A stretch of 64,000 nucleotides of DNA from NCBI GenBank assembly GCA_030142905.1, contig JASJOG010000122.1:979526-1043525 (forward strand), given 5' to 3'. The notes beneath the pieces were generated by a model, which saw only the letters and a list, made by a program, of their open reading frames with translations, had not been told where the DNA came from and did no database searches. How positions within the stretch are numbered: the stretch's first letter is position 1; each line of letters opens with the position of its first letter. This DNA is from Heliopora coerulea. Taxonomy: Eukaryota; Cnidaria; Anthozoa; Scleralcyonacea; Helioporidae. Positions 11,604-22,870 of the stretch are shown piece after piece. A program made the translations under genes and the position numbers.

Positions 11604-11945
11604 TTACGTATGTTGTGAGATGATAGATGAACGATAATCGAGCTCTATTCTCAGAAAAACGATTTCTGAGCCCCAGACGGGGATCCAACCCTCAACCTTC
11701 TGATGACCGGTGAGACGCTCTAACCATTGAGCTACCAAGACTCAGATTTAGAGCCAAGGTGCAAGTTCGACATTTATGTGCGACCTAAGCGGAATCCTCT
11801 ATATATTAATAAGGTTACGGGTTCGATCCCAGTCAGGGACTCAGAAATCGTTTTTCTGAGAATAGAGCTTGACAATCGTTCATCGATCATCTCATGATAT
11901 TTCCAAGCTCTCGTACTTCCAACATATGAGATCTTACGTATGTTG
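11604..11945. mobile_element. tRNA-derived SINE insertion with 12-bp target duplication
   Basis: Inserted sequence at 11616-11933 is bracketed by direct repeats TTACGTATGTTG (11604-11615 and 11934-11945), and the surrounding LINE frame is readable on both sides. The insert contains a full tRNA-like head on the minus strand and a second, partial head on the plus strand (GGGTTCGATCCCA near 11823), with inverted flanks 11627-11665 and 11850-11895. It is therefore a head-to-head SINE pair or a folded dimer. It is related to the SINEs at 22539-22870. Confidence 0.75.
11670..11741 (-). tRNA. tRNA-like SINE head (not a functional tRNA)
   Basis: Cloverleaf parts are present on the minus strand: acceptor GTCTTGG/CTGGGGC pairing with several G-U pairs, D arm TAGCTCAATGGTTAGAGC (also the A box) and a T arm with TTGGATC (B box). 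The anticodon arm pairs 4 of 5, and the loop has C instead of the invariant U33, so no anticodon can be trusted. Its repetition at 22574-22645 and 22833-22870 marks it as a SINE promoter. Confidence 0.7.
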
Positions 11946-13996
11946 GTCATGTTTCCCGGGAGCAAATTATTTCTTATTTTATTATCTTATTCTAGGTCAA
12001 GAAAGGTAACACTATTTAAATATCCTCTATCCATCTTCAGGAACCATTTGTTAGTAATATTTAGGAGAAACGTTTGAGTTGAATGATACTTCCTAAAACC
12101 GGCCTATTGCTTAGTAAGCATGCCATTGGTTTCCAAGTGTACAAAAAGTTGGTTTGAAATTAATTTTTCAAATACCTTAGCAAAAACCGAAAAAAAAATA
12201 ACAGATATTGCCCTAAAGTAATTACACTCTGTCTTATCCCCAGAATTGTGTATGGGCGAAATAACTGCAACTATAAAGTTATCAGGAAATATACCTGACA
12301 TTATTGACTTATTAAATAGTGATGTCAAGGATGGAGTGTGACATCAGCAAAATCCCAATGGAGTTTGGCCAATATCGTATCCTGATCTGTTGCCTTACAT
12401 GTTTTAATTTTGAAGAGCATTTTAATGATCATCAATTCAGATACGCTTGTGAGTTGAAATCTAGAGCAACTAGGTGTAATAAACTATTCCGGTAAAGTTA
12501 ATCCGGCAGAGAGATCATCAGCTAAATTTGGCCCTATCTTATTGAAAAAATTATTGAAAGTATTAGCAATAACAGAGGTTTCAGTTAATATTTGGCCATT
12601 AGGCAAAACTTCAGTTATGTTGATTGTTTTAGATTTCTTGTTTGTTAATTTAGTAATTGTATTCCACATTTCCTTTGGGCTCTTGTCATTTCTATTTAAT
12701 TCATTTATATAATGTGTAGCTTTATATTTCTAACCAATTTAGTCAATTCATTTTGTGCTCTTTTGTAAGCCTCATACATGTTTTGATCCTGGTTTTACAG
12801 CTTTCTTCTTAAGATAATCTCTATAGTATATTCTTCTCTTTGTAGTATTAGTTATCCAAGGGGCATACTCATTTTTGACATTTCGAATGATTTGTGGCGC
12901 ATGCATATCTGCAGCTAATAAGAATTTCATCTTCCACTCATTCCAAATTCTGTTGGGGTCATTTTGATTTGACTGCATTTGCAATGCTCTACCTAAATTG
13001 TTTCTAAAAGCACTTATGCCATAATTTTTAAATTCTCTAATGTTTATACTTTTAGGTTTTTTGCTTGGAAGAGATGTTTGTCTATGAATAAAAATAAGAC
13101 TATGGTCATTTATTCCTTCATGCTTTACTTCAGCCTTAATAATGAGTTGTGGTTTAGTACTGAATGATAGGTCAATCAGAGTCACAGAGATTTCTGTTAC
13201 TCTAGTTGGCTCTAGAATTACTTGCCCAAATTGAAATGTATCAGCAAGATCACAAAGTCTATTTGTTTGTGGCTTTATACTACCGTTATTATGAGTCCAA
13301 TCACAGTTGAAGTCTCCAGTATCGCTTCTTTATTTTCAATATCCATTTTCTCAATGCACTTCTTATAATCATTAAAAACTTAAAGATGGCGTCTGGTGGT
13401 CTATACCAACAGTTAAGAAGGAAAGATTTCGATTTAGGTTCAGAAACTTTATTGCCTCAAGATTATTCTGCTGTAAATCATGTCTTTCTTTATAATTTAT
13501 TGAGCTTTTGATATACATAGCTTCCCCTTTACCTTTACCATTTCGGTCCTTTCTTATGACATCATATTTCTTTATATTAATTTCACAATCTGATACAGAT
13601 TTATCGAATATTGTCTCATTCAAACTGAGAATGTCATATTGTTGGTCGTGGAGGTATATCCTGACCTGGTCTGTTTTATATTAAACTTTTAATATTAAGA
13701 TTTGCAATCATAAAGCCTTTCATTTCTCTAAATAGATGCTTTGCTTTATAATTTGGTTTATTCATCTTCCGGTCGATATTTTCTACTGTTTTATTAAGTA
13801 ATGAATCATGACCTATATATATGTATATATATATATATTAATTGAGATATTCTCAGTTGCAGAATGGCTTCATTTGATTAGTCTTTATTCAAATAAATTG
13901 TAATATTTTTGGCTAGAACTGATGTACCTCCTCTATTGAGGTGAATTCCATAAGGATTTATATGTCCTGGCTCAATATAAGTATATTTGATGATAC

Positions 13997-15110
13997 TCAA
14001 CTTGTTTTGCTGACAATATTTAGACTGTTATGACCTACCTTGTCTATCTTCTGCTCGTGTTCGGCTTTATCCAACCTCAATACCAATTCCGATAATACTA
14101 TATTAGTCTCTGGTCTTTCCTTCGTGACAATTTCCCAAATATCTACAATTCCATCGGCGATTTCTTTCGCACTTTGGTTATCTAAATCATTGGTTCTAAC
14201 ATGCAAGATAACCCGGTCCAGTTTTGCTGCAAGGAACGGTTTAATATCATGTTTCATTGCTCCAATATTCGCCCCCCTGTATGTTTCTGCCACTGTTTCC
14301 ATAGACTTTCCCTTTACCAACCTTCGTAGTCTTCTAGTACCGAGATATTTAATCATGGAATCGCTGATTATGACTGTGGTCGATGGCTTGTTTTTGTTTA
14401 TAGTCGTCTGATTATCTTTCTTCTTCATTTGTTTTGCATGTTCAGACGTATTTTCTTGTCTGGTCCAATGAACGCTATTTTCATCCCAATTATAATCCTG
14501 CTGGTTGCTTTTGCCATGGTCTTAGGTTGTCGCTGATTGGCTATACTTACTTTCAAATTCGCAAACTGGTTACTAGTTTCTCCTATTATGTCTTCGTCGG
14601 ATGAAATAAACTATAATTTACTGTCTCTGCTTCCTATTCTTTACAACTTCAAACGCTTTGTGGTTGTTATCATTTTTTTGATCGTCTTGCAGAATTTATA
14701 TTGCTGTGAGCAAACGTTTCTTTTTGTTTTCAAGTTCTTCGACCTTTATGTGTAAATCGGACATTACATACGATAGGTTATTAGCACGTTGCATCAATTC
14801 TTTGTTTTCTTCTTTGAGATTAGCGTTCTCCATTAACAAAAATTCTTTGTATTTCCCTAGCAAAGACATGCTTTAAGTTTCTTCCCTTTCTTTCATCTCA
14901 TGGACTTGTTGTTCAATATACTTTATTCTCAGTTCCATCTGATCTTCCAGAGCTCGCATTTTTCCCAGCACATCGCCAGAGAAGTTCAATTTGGGTAATC
15001 CATTCAAAGCAGCTGTATCTTCACTTATTAGTTCGTCTTCTTCGTCAAGAGCATAATTATCAACCGAGAGCACATTTCTCTCAAATTATCTATCTTTTCT
15101 TGCTATGACA
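13997..15110 (-). pseudogene. CR1-like ORF1: coiled coil and SGNH-hydrolase-like domain
   Basis: Two parts are readable. Near 15073-14873 and 14872-14700 lie charged, heptad-rich segments (for example LEDQMELRIKYIEQQVHEMK and ENANLKEENKELMQRANNLS) that would form a coiled coil. Near 14428-13997 the frame reads TVIISDSMIKYLG, then YRGANIGAMKHDIKPF, then VILHVRTNDLDN. These match the nucleophile Ser block, the Gly block and the (G)TND block of SGNH hydrolases, which are known in ORF1 of CR1/L2 LINEs. The role there is probably in membrane or RNP handling and remains debated. Stops and a frame change separate the parts. Confidence 0.65.
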
Positions 15111-15150
15111 CTTAGCTGAGCTTTCATGTCTTTGCTTCTTCTTCCTTTGA

Positions 15151-15902
15151 CAGTGAGAGTTGTTCTGCGAGTACTACCTTATCACTAGATTATCCATATC
15201 TAGTAATTTATGTCTACCTCTACAGGACGACGATTTTGCTGGCATCTTCGAAAAATCATTCATCAATGATACAAGACCCTCAAATGATCCGTACCACTTA
15301 AATCCCGCTTTAATAGTCAAGAAAGGAATTCTTTCCTTCTTCCAACTATGGCTTGGTCTTCACAGTCAATGATGGTCTTCTTGCCAGCTCCAATCTCCAT
15401 TATGTCGACTACTCTTCACTCCTCGTAACACTGACAAACGACTTCAGTCTATCACAACAAGTCGACGGGATGTTTAAGTCTTATCTCGTTTACTACACAG
15501 TAGCTTAGCTTTCTGACCAATAAGAAATGCCTCTATCACTTCTTTATTGCCTTGTTTTGCTTCTGACTCTTCCCATAGAATATTTGCATTTTCTTTTCGT
15601 TGTTACTTTATTGCTCTTCAGCAAACTAAATGGTGGGTTTTATGCTTCTTATTTTGTTAAAACAATTATTAATAAGCATGTTTTCGCGTTGACCAATCAG
15701 AATTCAGGATACAAGTGAGTTATATATTAAACGTGCATATATGTATAGGTGTAGATGAGTATTTGTGTGCATATGTATTTATGCATATTTGTATATATGT
15801 ATATATGTATATTTGTATATGCGCATATTTTTGTGTATGTAAATTTGTATTATGCAAATTTGTATGTATGCAATTTTGCATACATGCATATATGCATACA
15901 TA
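15151..15902. other. No gene seen; TGTATA-rich microsatellite at 15720-15902
   Basis: The first 550 bases adjoin the 5' end of the CR1-like LINE and may include its 5' UTR, but I recognise no domain. From 15720 the sequence becomes a TGTATA/TGCATA repeat. Confidence 0.5.
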
Positions 15903-16855
15903 TATACCGAATATAATCTCTACCGAAAAAACTAACGAGGTCGGAGTTAACTCGCTTTCTTTTTGTCTTTTCTCTGTCGCTATATAACAAAACACTTAAT
16001 CTCTTGTCCCTCGGGGAACAGTAAGTTCTGTTTTCCCTCGGGACCAGACGTTAAGTGGGTACTATTCATAACCACTTCGGTGAACAATTCTTAATTATAA
16101 AAATGGTTAAAACCTTTTTTCTACAGCCAAATCAGACCTTGGAGACCATTGATCTGGTGCGATCCAATCACACAATCGCCAACAAGCACTGTGAACTGTT
16201 TTCGTCCCATTCTAAAATATTTTTCTGTTCTATTACAGCACTTAGCCCGTTAGCATATTTTCCCACTAGCCCACCGTCGTTTCCTTCTCTGTTTTACCCA
16301 TCATGTTCTCTTTCGTGTTGAGCTTCGCTTTTACTATGGCTTATCTCGTCCGTTAAATAGCTAAATTTAATGTTAACAGCGCGTTCAATCGTCCACGACG
16401 TTTTTGCTTTTGCATCAAAGTCATACAGACGAACACTAAATTTTGTAGCTGAAATATGAAAAGCACGTGGTTGACAAGTGCTTGAATAAATGTCTGCAAG
16501 AAAATCACGTTTATAGGGTTATTCTAAAGGATTTAATCCAAAGCGTAGAACAAACCGAACATTCTCGAGCGACATTATGAACCTTAAGATCTATGATGTC
16601 AACTTGAACCACAACGTCCTTTAAATTTTGTCATTTTCAAGAAACCATGGTTTATTGACCGCCGTGGTTGATAATTGTGGTTTGTTTTACGGCTCCTAGA
16701 TCACGCTAGTTCTCCTAAAACGCCTTTTCAGTCTCGGGTAGAATTCAATCTAAAGTAACAGTTTTTTTTCACTCCGCTCGCTGACTTCGTCCTTATGACG
16801 CGAAAGTGGTCTTGGTGACATTAGAAGATTTCATACACAACTGTTTTTGATTTCT
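15903..16855 (+). repeat. ~950-bp dispersed repeat, copy 1
   Basis: Nearly collinear with the reverse complement of 41085-42083. Shared landmarks in order include TCGGAGTTAACTCGC, TCCCTCGGGGAACAG, GATCTGGTGCGATCC, CATGTTCTCTTTCG and ACCATGGTTTATTGACC (the last with small differences). Copy 1 lacks about 55 bp near 16832 that copy 2 has. No protein domain, terminal repeat or target duplication is clear, so the repeat class is unknown. It could be a non-autonomous element or an old segmental duplication. Confidence 0.75.
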
Positions 16856-17688
16856 GGGTACTATATTCTTTCAGTGAAGTTTTTCATTCAAACAAAGATG
16901 ATGAATCCCAGGAAAGATCATAACATCTCCATCCATTAAGTCAGTGACAAAGTTAACTGATAGATGTTGACGTTCTGGAAGTAGACGACGTCTTCAGAAC
17001 GTGGAAATGCTGTTAGTGATGTCTGTCTAGAACGAAAACGGAGTTTTAGAGGTTCGACTACGTCCTTTAGATGAGAAATTATTCATTGTTGTTTTGCTTG
17101 AAATATTCTGTTGAAAGAAAAAGCCGTCCTTGAATCAAAAACGTCTATTGCTTAAGCTCCCTATTGTACGACGGTGTTGAGCATGCTCTGGAGAATAAAA
17201 GTTTTACATTCTCATTGTTTTGCATGAAGAATTCTTTTGTTTAAAGGACGTCGTCGTTGAAGTTGACATTGTAGGTCTTAAGGTCCCTACTAAGCACACC
17301 GAACAGATCTGTCTTCAGAAACAGTGATCTTTAGAATGTAGAACTTTCACTCGCATTCTGGTTTTAAATCGAATTAAAATATAGAAAACAGGTATATGAA
17401 TTTGAGAAGGTTGGACTTAATTCCCAAGCGGAATCAAGTTTTGGATTAGATTGAAATTTCAATCCCACCGAATGTAAAAAGTATCTGGAAAATGAAACGT
17501 CAGCAAACTTTTATTAAACTTTGTCCGTTTGTTTTCTGTCCTTCGACTACTAACTAGAAGTACGTGTACGCAACAAATCCTTGCCGACCCTTCCAAAATA
17601 TCACTCAAGAATCCAAGTAACATTGATAATTTTTCCAATTCGCCAGAAAAATCGTCCTTACTATAACTAGAAAACGGAATGAAATAAT
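16856..17688. other. No gene seen; internal short repeats
   Basis: Sequence near 17243-17310 (AAAGGACG...GTTGAAGTTGAC) is an inverted, diverged version of 16560-16625. Segments near 17073-17115 and 17205-17245 are direct relatives (TCATTGTTTTGC...). This may be further decayed material of the adjacent repeat. Confidence 0.4.
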
Positions 17689-17717
17689 GACAATAATAAT
17701 AATAATAATAATAATAA
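17689..17717. repeat. (AAT)n at the 5' side of the R4/Dong-like LINE
   Basis: Short run of AAT/AAC units directly before the element. A longer (AAT)n follows the element at 21001-21060. Confidence 0.9.
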
Positions 17718-17719
17718 CA

Positions 17720-20700
17720 ATAAACAATTCTCAAGTTAATCAACCAGATATTCGCGATACTATCCCAACACAATGTGAAAACAATGTTGATCAGCAAGAA
17801 AAAATTGGCGTCAAGCAAGACACTCCGAAATTGACACAAGTCAGGTTCCACCAACTGAAACCTTAGGAGATGGAGTAAACAATACCTGTAGGGGCCAATG
17901 TGACTCTGAAAACGATACAAATGATGAAATAGTCGAAATAGCTGAGGAGATTATGAAAAGGTTCCACATTGTAAAAGATACTAACATCAATGAGAAGGAG
18001 TCCCTTCCTAAGATAGCAAACTGTAAGAAAAACAGATCCATTATTGAAAAAAGGAATAAAGCACTTGAACGGATCTTGCCAACAATAAAAGAGAACGCAA
18101 CATGCAAAATTACGGATACAAATCATCTACTATACGCCACCGCGTACCATCACGTCAGAATGCGGTATTAAAATTAAGAAAAGAGGAGCAAATACAAACG
18201 TCCACAAAAAACCCGCGTGGATTGAGAAGATCAATAAAGAGGTCAAAACAATGCGGAAGGACATTTCGTTTCTCGTCGAGTGCAGTAAATCGAATGTGAA
18301 GAAGATCAACAAGGTAAGAAGAATCAACTGCAAATATAACTTCAAGTCAAATGAAAGTTTGGACAGCAATATTGAGACCCTTAAACAAAAAATCCAGTTG
18401 AAAGCAGTGCGGATCAGAAGGTTCACCAAACGAACAAATTTCTATAAGCAAAATAAGACTTTTCAAGAAAACACCAAAAAATTCCATAGGGAACTAAGAA
18501 AAAATCAGATTAAAGTCGAGGAAAATCCTTCTAGAGAAGAAATAGAAGAGTTCTGGAGCAGTATCTGGAGTAACCTCAAGGAGTTCCGCACAAATGCAGA
18601 ATGGGTAAAGGAATGTGAGCAGGTAAATGAGAATGTGGAAAACCAGAAATGGAAGGAGATCTATGAAGAGGACGTGAAAACTGCCCTGAAGAAATCACAT
18701 AAGTGAAGATCCCCGGGTATTGATAAATTACCAAACTTCTGGCTAAACGTACTATCTAGCACACACAAAGACTTAGCATTTTTGCTCACAGATATTGTAA
18801 AGAACCCTGGAAACGCTCCGGCATGGTTAACGGAGGGGATTACATATCTCCTTCCGAAATCTGATGAGACCCAACATCCGAAGAACTACAGACCAATAAC
18901 CTGCCTTTCTACCACTTATAAAACATTGACATCGATCTTAACCGACTGTACGTACACCTTTCTTGAAAACACCAATTTATTACGAACAGAACAGAAAGGA
19001 TGTAGGCGAGGTTCATATGGATGCAAAGATCAACTCCTTATTGACAAAATAGTCCTCGAACGTTGCAAGTCTAAAACCAAAAACTTAAGCGTCGCTTGGA
19101 TAGATTATAAAAAGGCTTTTGACAGTATCCCACACGACTGGATAATCAAAGCAATGGAAATGTATAAGGTAGCACCAGAAATTACCAACTTCGTTAAAAT
19201 TAGTATGAAAACATGGAAGACAACTCTTATCCTTAATCACGGTAATGGACCTATAACATCTAACAGCATTAGCATCAACCGAGGAATATTCCAAGGAGAT
19301 TCATTCTCTCCACTCCTCTTCTGTATTGCCCTGTTTCCCTTATCGAAACTTTTGGATGAATCGAATCGGGGATATAATATATTTGATCAAGTCATCACCC
19401 ACCTCTTTTACATGGATGACCTCAAACTATTCGCTAAAAATGACAGTGATCTCGAAGACCTTCTCACCATCGTGAAAGACTCCAACGAAGACATAGGCAT
19501 GGAGTTTGGACTTGACAAATGCGCAAAAGCCAGCTTTAAACGTGGCAAGTTCTGTAAGGCGAGTAACATCAATCTGGATACAAACACTAAGATCAGAAAC
19601 CTTGAACATGATGAGGTCTACAAATACCTTGGTATCAACGAAGGTGATGGTATCAAACACACGGCGATGAAAGAAAAAATTCTTAAAGAATGTTACAGGA
19701 GAGTTCGACTAATTCTTCAATCGGAACTGAATTCTCTAACAGAGTAAAAGCAATTAACTGCATTGCAGCTCCTGTTGTCACTTACAGTTTTGGAATCATA
19801 AATTGGAGCAAAACAGATGTGGCGAGAATAGATGCTAAAATACGCAAACTGTTAACTAAATTTTGTATGCATCACCCCAAATCAGATGTTGACAGATTGT
19901 ATCTACCTCGCACTGATGGTGGACGCGGACTCAACCAACTCGAGATGGCTTATGAAACTACGCTGATCGGCCTTGGTAGATATCTCGAAACAACAGATCC
20001 CATGCTACAAGCCATGTTGAAGGATGAGAAATCTAAGAAGAATTCCATAATAACCTTGAGTAGAAAACTGAAAAAAAGGTATGATGTGCAACCAACAGTA
20101 GAAGAAGATCAACTTAAACCAACAGCTGCTGCCAAAACGCTGAAAGAACGGACAAAAAAGACTGGTCTAAATGCCCTTAAGGAAACATGGAGAAATAAAC
20201 CACTGCACGGCAAATACCTACAAAGACTAGAAGAAGCTGATGTTGACAGTAAATCCACACATCGTTGGCTTCAAGGGTCAGGTCTCAAAGCGGAAACCGA
20301 GGGTCTCTTGATCTCAGCCTAAGATCAGAGCTTCCCGACAAAAAGTCAGATGAGTCAGCAGATCATCTCATAGCTAGCTGTCCTATATCAGCATCTAAAG
20401 AATATAAGGCTCGCCATGATTGTTTAGGCCAATATATCCACTGGAATGTGTGCTAGCATTACAACATCAAAGTCCCTGAGAAATGGTACGAACATCATCC
20501 TTTAGAGGTCACCAATGGAAAAGATGTGACAATTCTTTGGGACTTCACAGTTCACACAGACCGTACCACCACGGCCAATAAACCAGACATTGTTATCAAA
20601 GACTTCAAAGCAAGAACATGTCAAATTATTGACATGGCAGTTCCCTGTGATAGAAACATTTCGACTAAAGAATATGATAAACTTCAGAAATATAAAGACC

Positions 20701-20998
20701 TGGGAATTGAGATCACCAGGATGTGGCATCTAAACGCAACAACGATACCAGTCATCGTGGGCACACTAGGAATCATCCGAAAGGGAACTAGTAGGAATGT
20801 CGAGAGAATTCCGGGAAATAGCAAGCTTCAAGAACTGCAGAAGATTACTCTCATTGGTACTGCACATATACTTAGAAAAACATTATCTATAAGAACATGA
20901 AAATTGGTCCAACTGGAGAATAGACTTCTAGAGCCCTCTCACTCTTGGACCCCGGTGGGGACCCGGTGTTTGGACAAGTATACATACAGTCAAATATA
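17720..20998 (+). mobile_element. R4/Dong-like non-LTR retrotransposon between (AAT)n tracts
   Basis: A single-ORF type LINE in which a reverse transcriptase is followed by a zinc-finger region and a restriction-like endonuclease at the C-terminus, instead of an N-terminal APE nuclease. This order belongs to the R2/R4/NeSL group. Reverse transcriptase wording such as EQKGCRRGSYGCKDQ and LFYMDDLKLFA suggests R4/Dong. The element is bounded by (AAT)n on both sides, as expected if it targets TAA-type repeats. The 3' UTR is about 98 bp and includes a GC-rich hairpin, CCCCGGTGGGG, near 20950. Confidence 0.75.
17900..20900 (+). pseudogene. Reverse transcriptase with C-terminal restriction-like endonuclease
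   Basis: The upstream region (17900-18700) is lysine-rich with ITDTNHLLYATA and coiled-coil-like stretches. The reverse transcriptase spans 18710-19750, with RSPGIDKLPNFW, LPKSDETQHPKNYRPITCLS, WIDYKKAFDSIPHDW, GIFQGDSFSPLLF and the catalytic YMDD. The thumb follows (19755-20200: SFGIINWSK, HHPKSDVDRLYLPRTDGGRG). Of the CCHC finger only HLIASCP is left near 20370; the first cysteines are gone. The nuclease (20580-20890) shows KPDIVIKD and QIIDMAVPCDRN, the PD...D catalytic pattern. Lesions include a frameshift near 18160, a TGA at 18704, a frameshift near 19735, another shift near 20270-20320, and a TAG at 20454. Confidence 0.85.
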
Positions 20999-21000
20999 TG

Positions 21001-21060
21001 AATAATAATAATAATAATAATTATAATAATAATAATAATTATAATAATAATAATAATAAT
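21001..21060. repeat. (AAT)n microsatellite
   Basis: About 60 bp of AAT with ATT interruptions. It separates the R4/Dong-like element from the fold-back PLE. Another (AAT)n lies at 21942-21967, just beyond the PLE. Confidence 0.95.
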
Positions 21061-21905
21061 CTTGTTAGGAATATCAAAGCCCAGCATATAATTTTGAATA
21101 AACCCATAATAATACGGACATGAGTTATTGAAAAATATTTTTAATTTTGCTAACATTTCGTTGCCAGTCCTGCAACATCTTCAGAGTAAGTGATAAATTT
21201 ACAAGGTGTTCTCAACTATATGCTATTCTATTTACAACGACAGGAAGTAGTTAACAGAAAGACTGATGAAAACCGGTGAATAATTAAGTGTGCGATAAAG
21301 TGTATGCGTGAGTGAATCCAGGTGTGTGAGTCAGAAAAACATATAACAAGGGAAAAATTAACAGTTAGAACAAGGTTAAAGGAAGGGAACTGACCTTGGC
21401 GTTGAGCGAAGGATTTATCTTAATAATAAGTAGACTCTCTCTAAGAAGGAGTTCAAAATTAGAAGAACAGGAGCTTAGAATAGAAAAATCAGTCAAAGAA
21501 ACAGGGTGGCCAGTCTGTTTGTGGTGTGTTAAAACAGCAGATAAAGTGGTGAAGGAGACAGGGTTTCCCGTGTAAGCAGAAACTCCCATGTGTTCAGAAA
21601 CACGCGCGTGTAAATGGCGAATAGTTTCACCTATATACAATGACTCACAGCATTGACACTTGAATTTGTAAACTACCCGAGATCTTAGTGCAAGAGGAAT
21701 TCCTCTTTCTGCTAATTACTTCCTGTCATTGTAAATAGAATAGTATATAGTCGAGAACACCTTGTAAATTTATCACTTACTCTGAAGATGTTGCAGGACT
21801 GGCAACGAAACGTTAGCTAAATTAAAAATATTTTTCAATAACTCATGTCTGTATTATTATGGGTTTATTGAAAATTACATACTGGGCTTTAATATTCCTA
21901 ACAAG
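21061..21905. mobile_element. Fold-back PLE unit, ~196-bp inverted arms
   Basis: Left arm 21061-21256 and right arm 21710-21905 are inverted copies, about 95% alike by eye. Each contains CTGAAGA, then a GTTGC/GCAAC hairpin, then GAAA-CGTTAGC (21149-21184 minus; 21782-21815 plus). Between the arms lies only a GIY-YIG nuclease fragment. It has the same plan as 6534-8107 and 34306-34967, but in an unrelated sequence family. Confidence 0.8.
21365..21690 (-). pseudogene. PLE GIY-YIG endonuclease domain, isolated
   Basis: The minus strand reads VYKFKCQCCESLYIGETIRH, then LHARVSEHMG, then LTHHKQTGHP, then REMLI-like LLLRESLLIIKINPSLN. These are the GIY-YIG segment, the conserved Arg helix, the HxxxxxH region and the catalytic Glu region in order. 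The domain ends naturally at 21365. Nothing of the reverse transcriptase remains on its N-terminal side, which meets the arm at about 21710. The frame within the domain is intact for about 100 codons. Confidence 0.8.
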
Positions 21906-22536
21906 ATTATGCTTTCCGCCTGGTTCCTCAATTGCCACTATTTTGAATAATAATAATAATAATAATAAAAACATAAAAACAAAAAAATCCACAAAAAAAC
22001 AACACGCACAATTCGTGCGTAAATTAACAACCAATATAGCTTATATTTAAACTGCTTGTTGTCATATTTATGATTAAAATTTCGATTAAGTTTTATTAAA
22101 AAAACCCGTTTATTGAGACTTGATAACCTTAAATAGTTTAATGAATGGTAAGAGATCCGTTCTGACAATTCTACTGCTAAACAATGGATACTCGTATCAC
22201 GACCCTGTATTGGTTGCGATCTTCAGGTATTTCGAGTCGTTTCCCAGTCAAAATTTTCACTCACGTTGCTTTAAACAAAGACTTTTTATTAGATGGCAAG
22301 GCTTTCCGTCTTAAAATTGGAACATCCTCAAAGGTTACCGGTCGGTTACCAGCATTACGGACAGCTCATGATTGAAAAATGTTTATTGATATTTTTGTCT
22401 CAAAAAACCTGGTAAATTCTACATTATCTCAAAAATGGTTGTAAATGTCTATTAGAAATGCTATGATGGAGACATGTGCTAAGTATTCATCCGGAGGTAC
22501 AAGACTTTGGTGACGAAGATGAAACAAGAAAGATGA
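21906..22536. other. No recognisable gene
   Basis: Contains (AAT)n at 21942-21967 and otherwise AT-rich sequence. Short frames here match no family I know. Confidence 0.5.
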
Positions 22537-22538
22537 AA

Positions 22539-22670
22539 AAACATCAAGCCCTGTACTCAGAAAACGATTCTGAGCCCCAGACGGGGATCGAACTCGCAAC
22601 CTTCTGATGACCGGTGAGACGCTCTAACCATTGAGCTACCGAGACTCAGATGGCGACGTAAGGTGCAAGT

Positions 22671-22708
<38 letters not shown>

Positions 22709-22736
22709 ATCTAAGCGAAAGCCACTATATATTAAT
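22539..22736 (-). mobile_element. tRNA-derived SINE
   Basis: tRNA-like head at 22574-22645 (minus) with box A TAGCTCAATGGTTAGAGC and box B GTTCGATCCC, then a short tail region reading ACAGGGCTTGATG toward lower coordinates. Upstream sequence (GTGCAAGTTCGA, a TA microsatellite at 22674-22703, then ATCTAAGCG, ATATATTAATAA) is shared with the SINE at 11616-11933, so the element includes it. Confidence 0.75.
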
Positions 22737-22795
22737 AATGATTGATGCAGTTTTTGTTTGAGAAATGTGAGAGCTTGGATTTATCTAAAGAGAGG

Positions 22796-22870
22796 TGAAT
22801 AATCATCAAGCCCTGTATTCAGAAAACGATTCTGAGCCCCAGACGGGGATCGAACCCGCAACCTTCTGAT
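22796..22870 (-). mobile_element. Truncated SINE of the same family
   Basis: Repeats the SINE tail and the 3' half of the tRNA-like head (GTTCGATCCC box B), then stops at 22870 inside the anticodon arm. Same orientation as its neighbour 22539-22736, about 255 bp away. Confidence 0.7.

Larger units (their letters stand above)
11403..13740 (-). pseudogene. CR1-like ORF2: endonuclease and partial reverse transcriptase
   Basis: The frame begins near 13735 with MKGFMIANLNIKSL and continues with SLNETIFDKSVSDCEINIKK, the start of an APE endonuclease with its catalytic Glu in NET. The endonuclease end is at 13185 (TLIDLSFSTK, later INDHSLI). Next come a linker (12669-12484) and the first reverse transcriptase blocks (12328-12000: SGIFPDNFIVAVISPIH, CNYFRAISVI, FLDL). 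After a deletion the C-terminal end resumes around 11985-11950 and 11600-11403 (RYNLRSNDGDYLL, GLTIWNILPKSAKEKEI). Several frameshifts and stops are present. Confidence 0.8.
11183..15150 (-). mobile_element. CR1-like LINE, internally deleted
   Basis: Minus-strand non-LTR retrotransposon with ORF1 (coiled coil plus SGNH-esterase-like domain) and ORF2 (endonuclease plus reverse transcriptase), ending in a 3' UTR and a TAA-type simple repeat near 11183-11220. A large part of the reverse transcriptase, including the catalytic box, is missing between about 12000 and 11990. A tRNA-derived SINE interrupts the C-terminal coding region. An AT microsatellite (13817-13840) lies between the ORFs. The CR1-like assignment rests on the esterase-like ORF1 and the ORF2 blocks, not on a tree. 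Confidence 0.75.

Noticed and set aside
16055..16321. 88-codon frame in dispersed repeat copy 1
   Set aside because: The frame is not kept in copy 2 and has no ATG in context, so it is not under coding constraint.
22574..22645. Functional tRNA gene (GGT anticodon)
   Set aside because: U33 is replaced by C, stems are imperfect, and the sequence recurs with shared non-tRNA tails. It is a SINE head.
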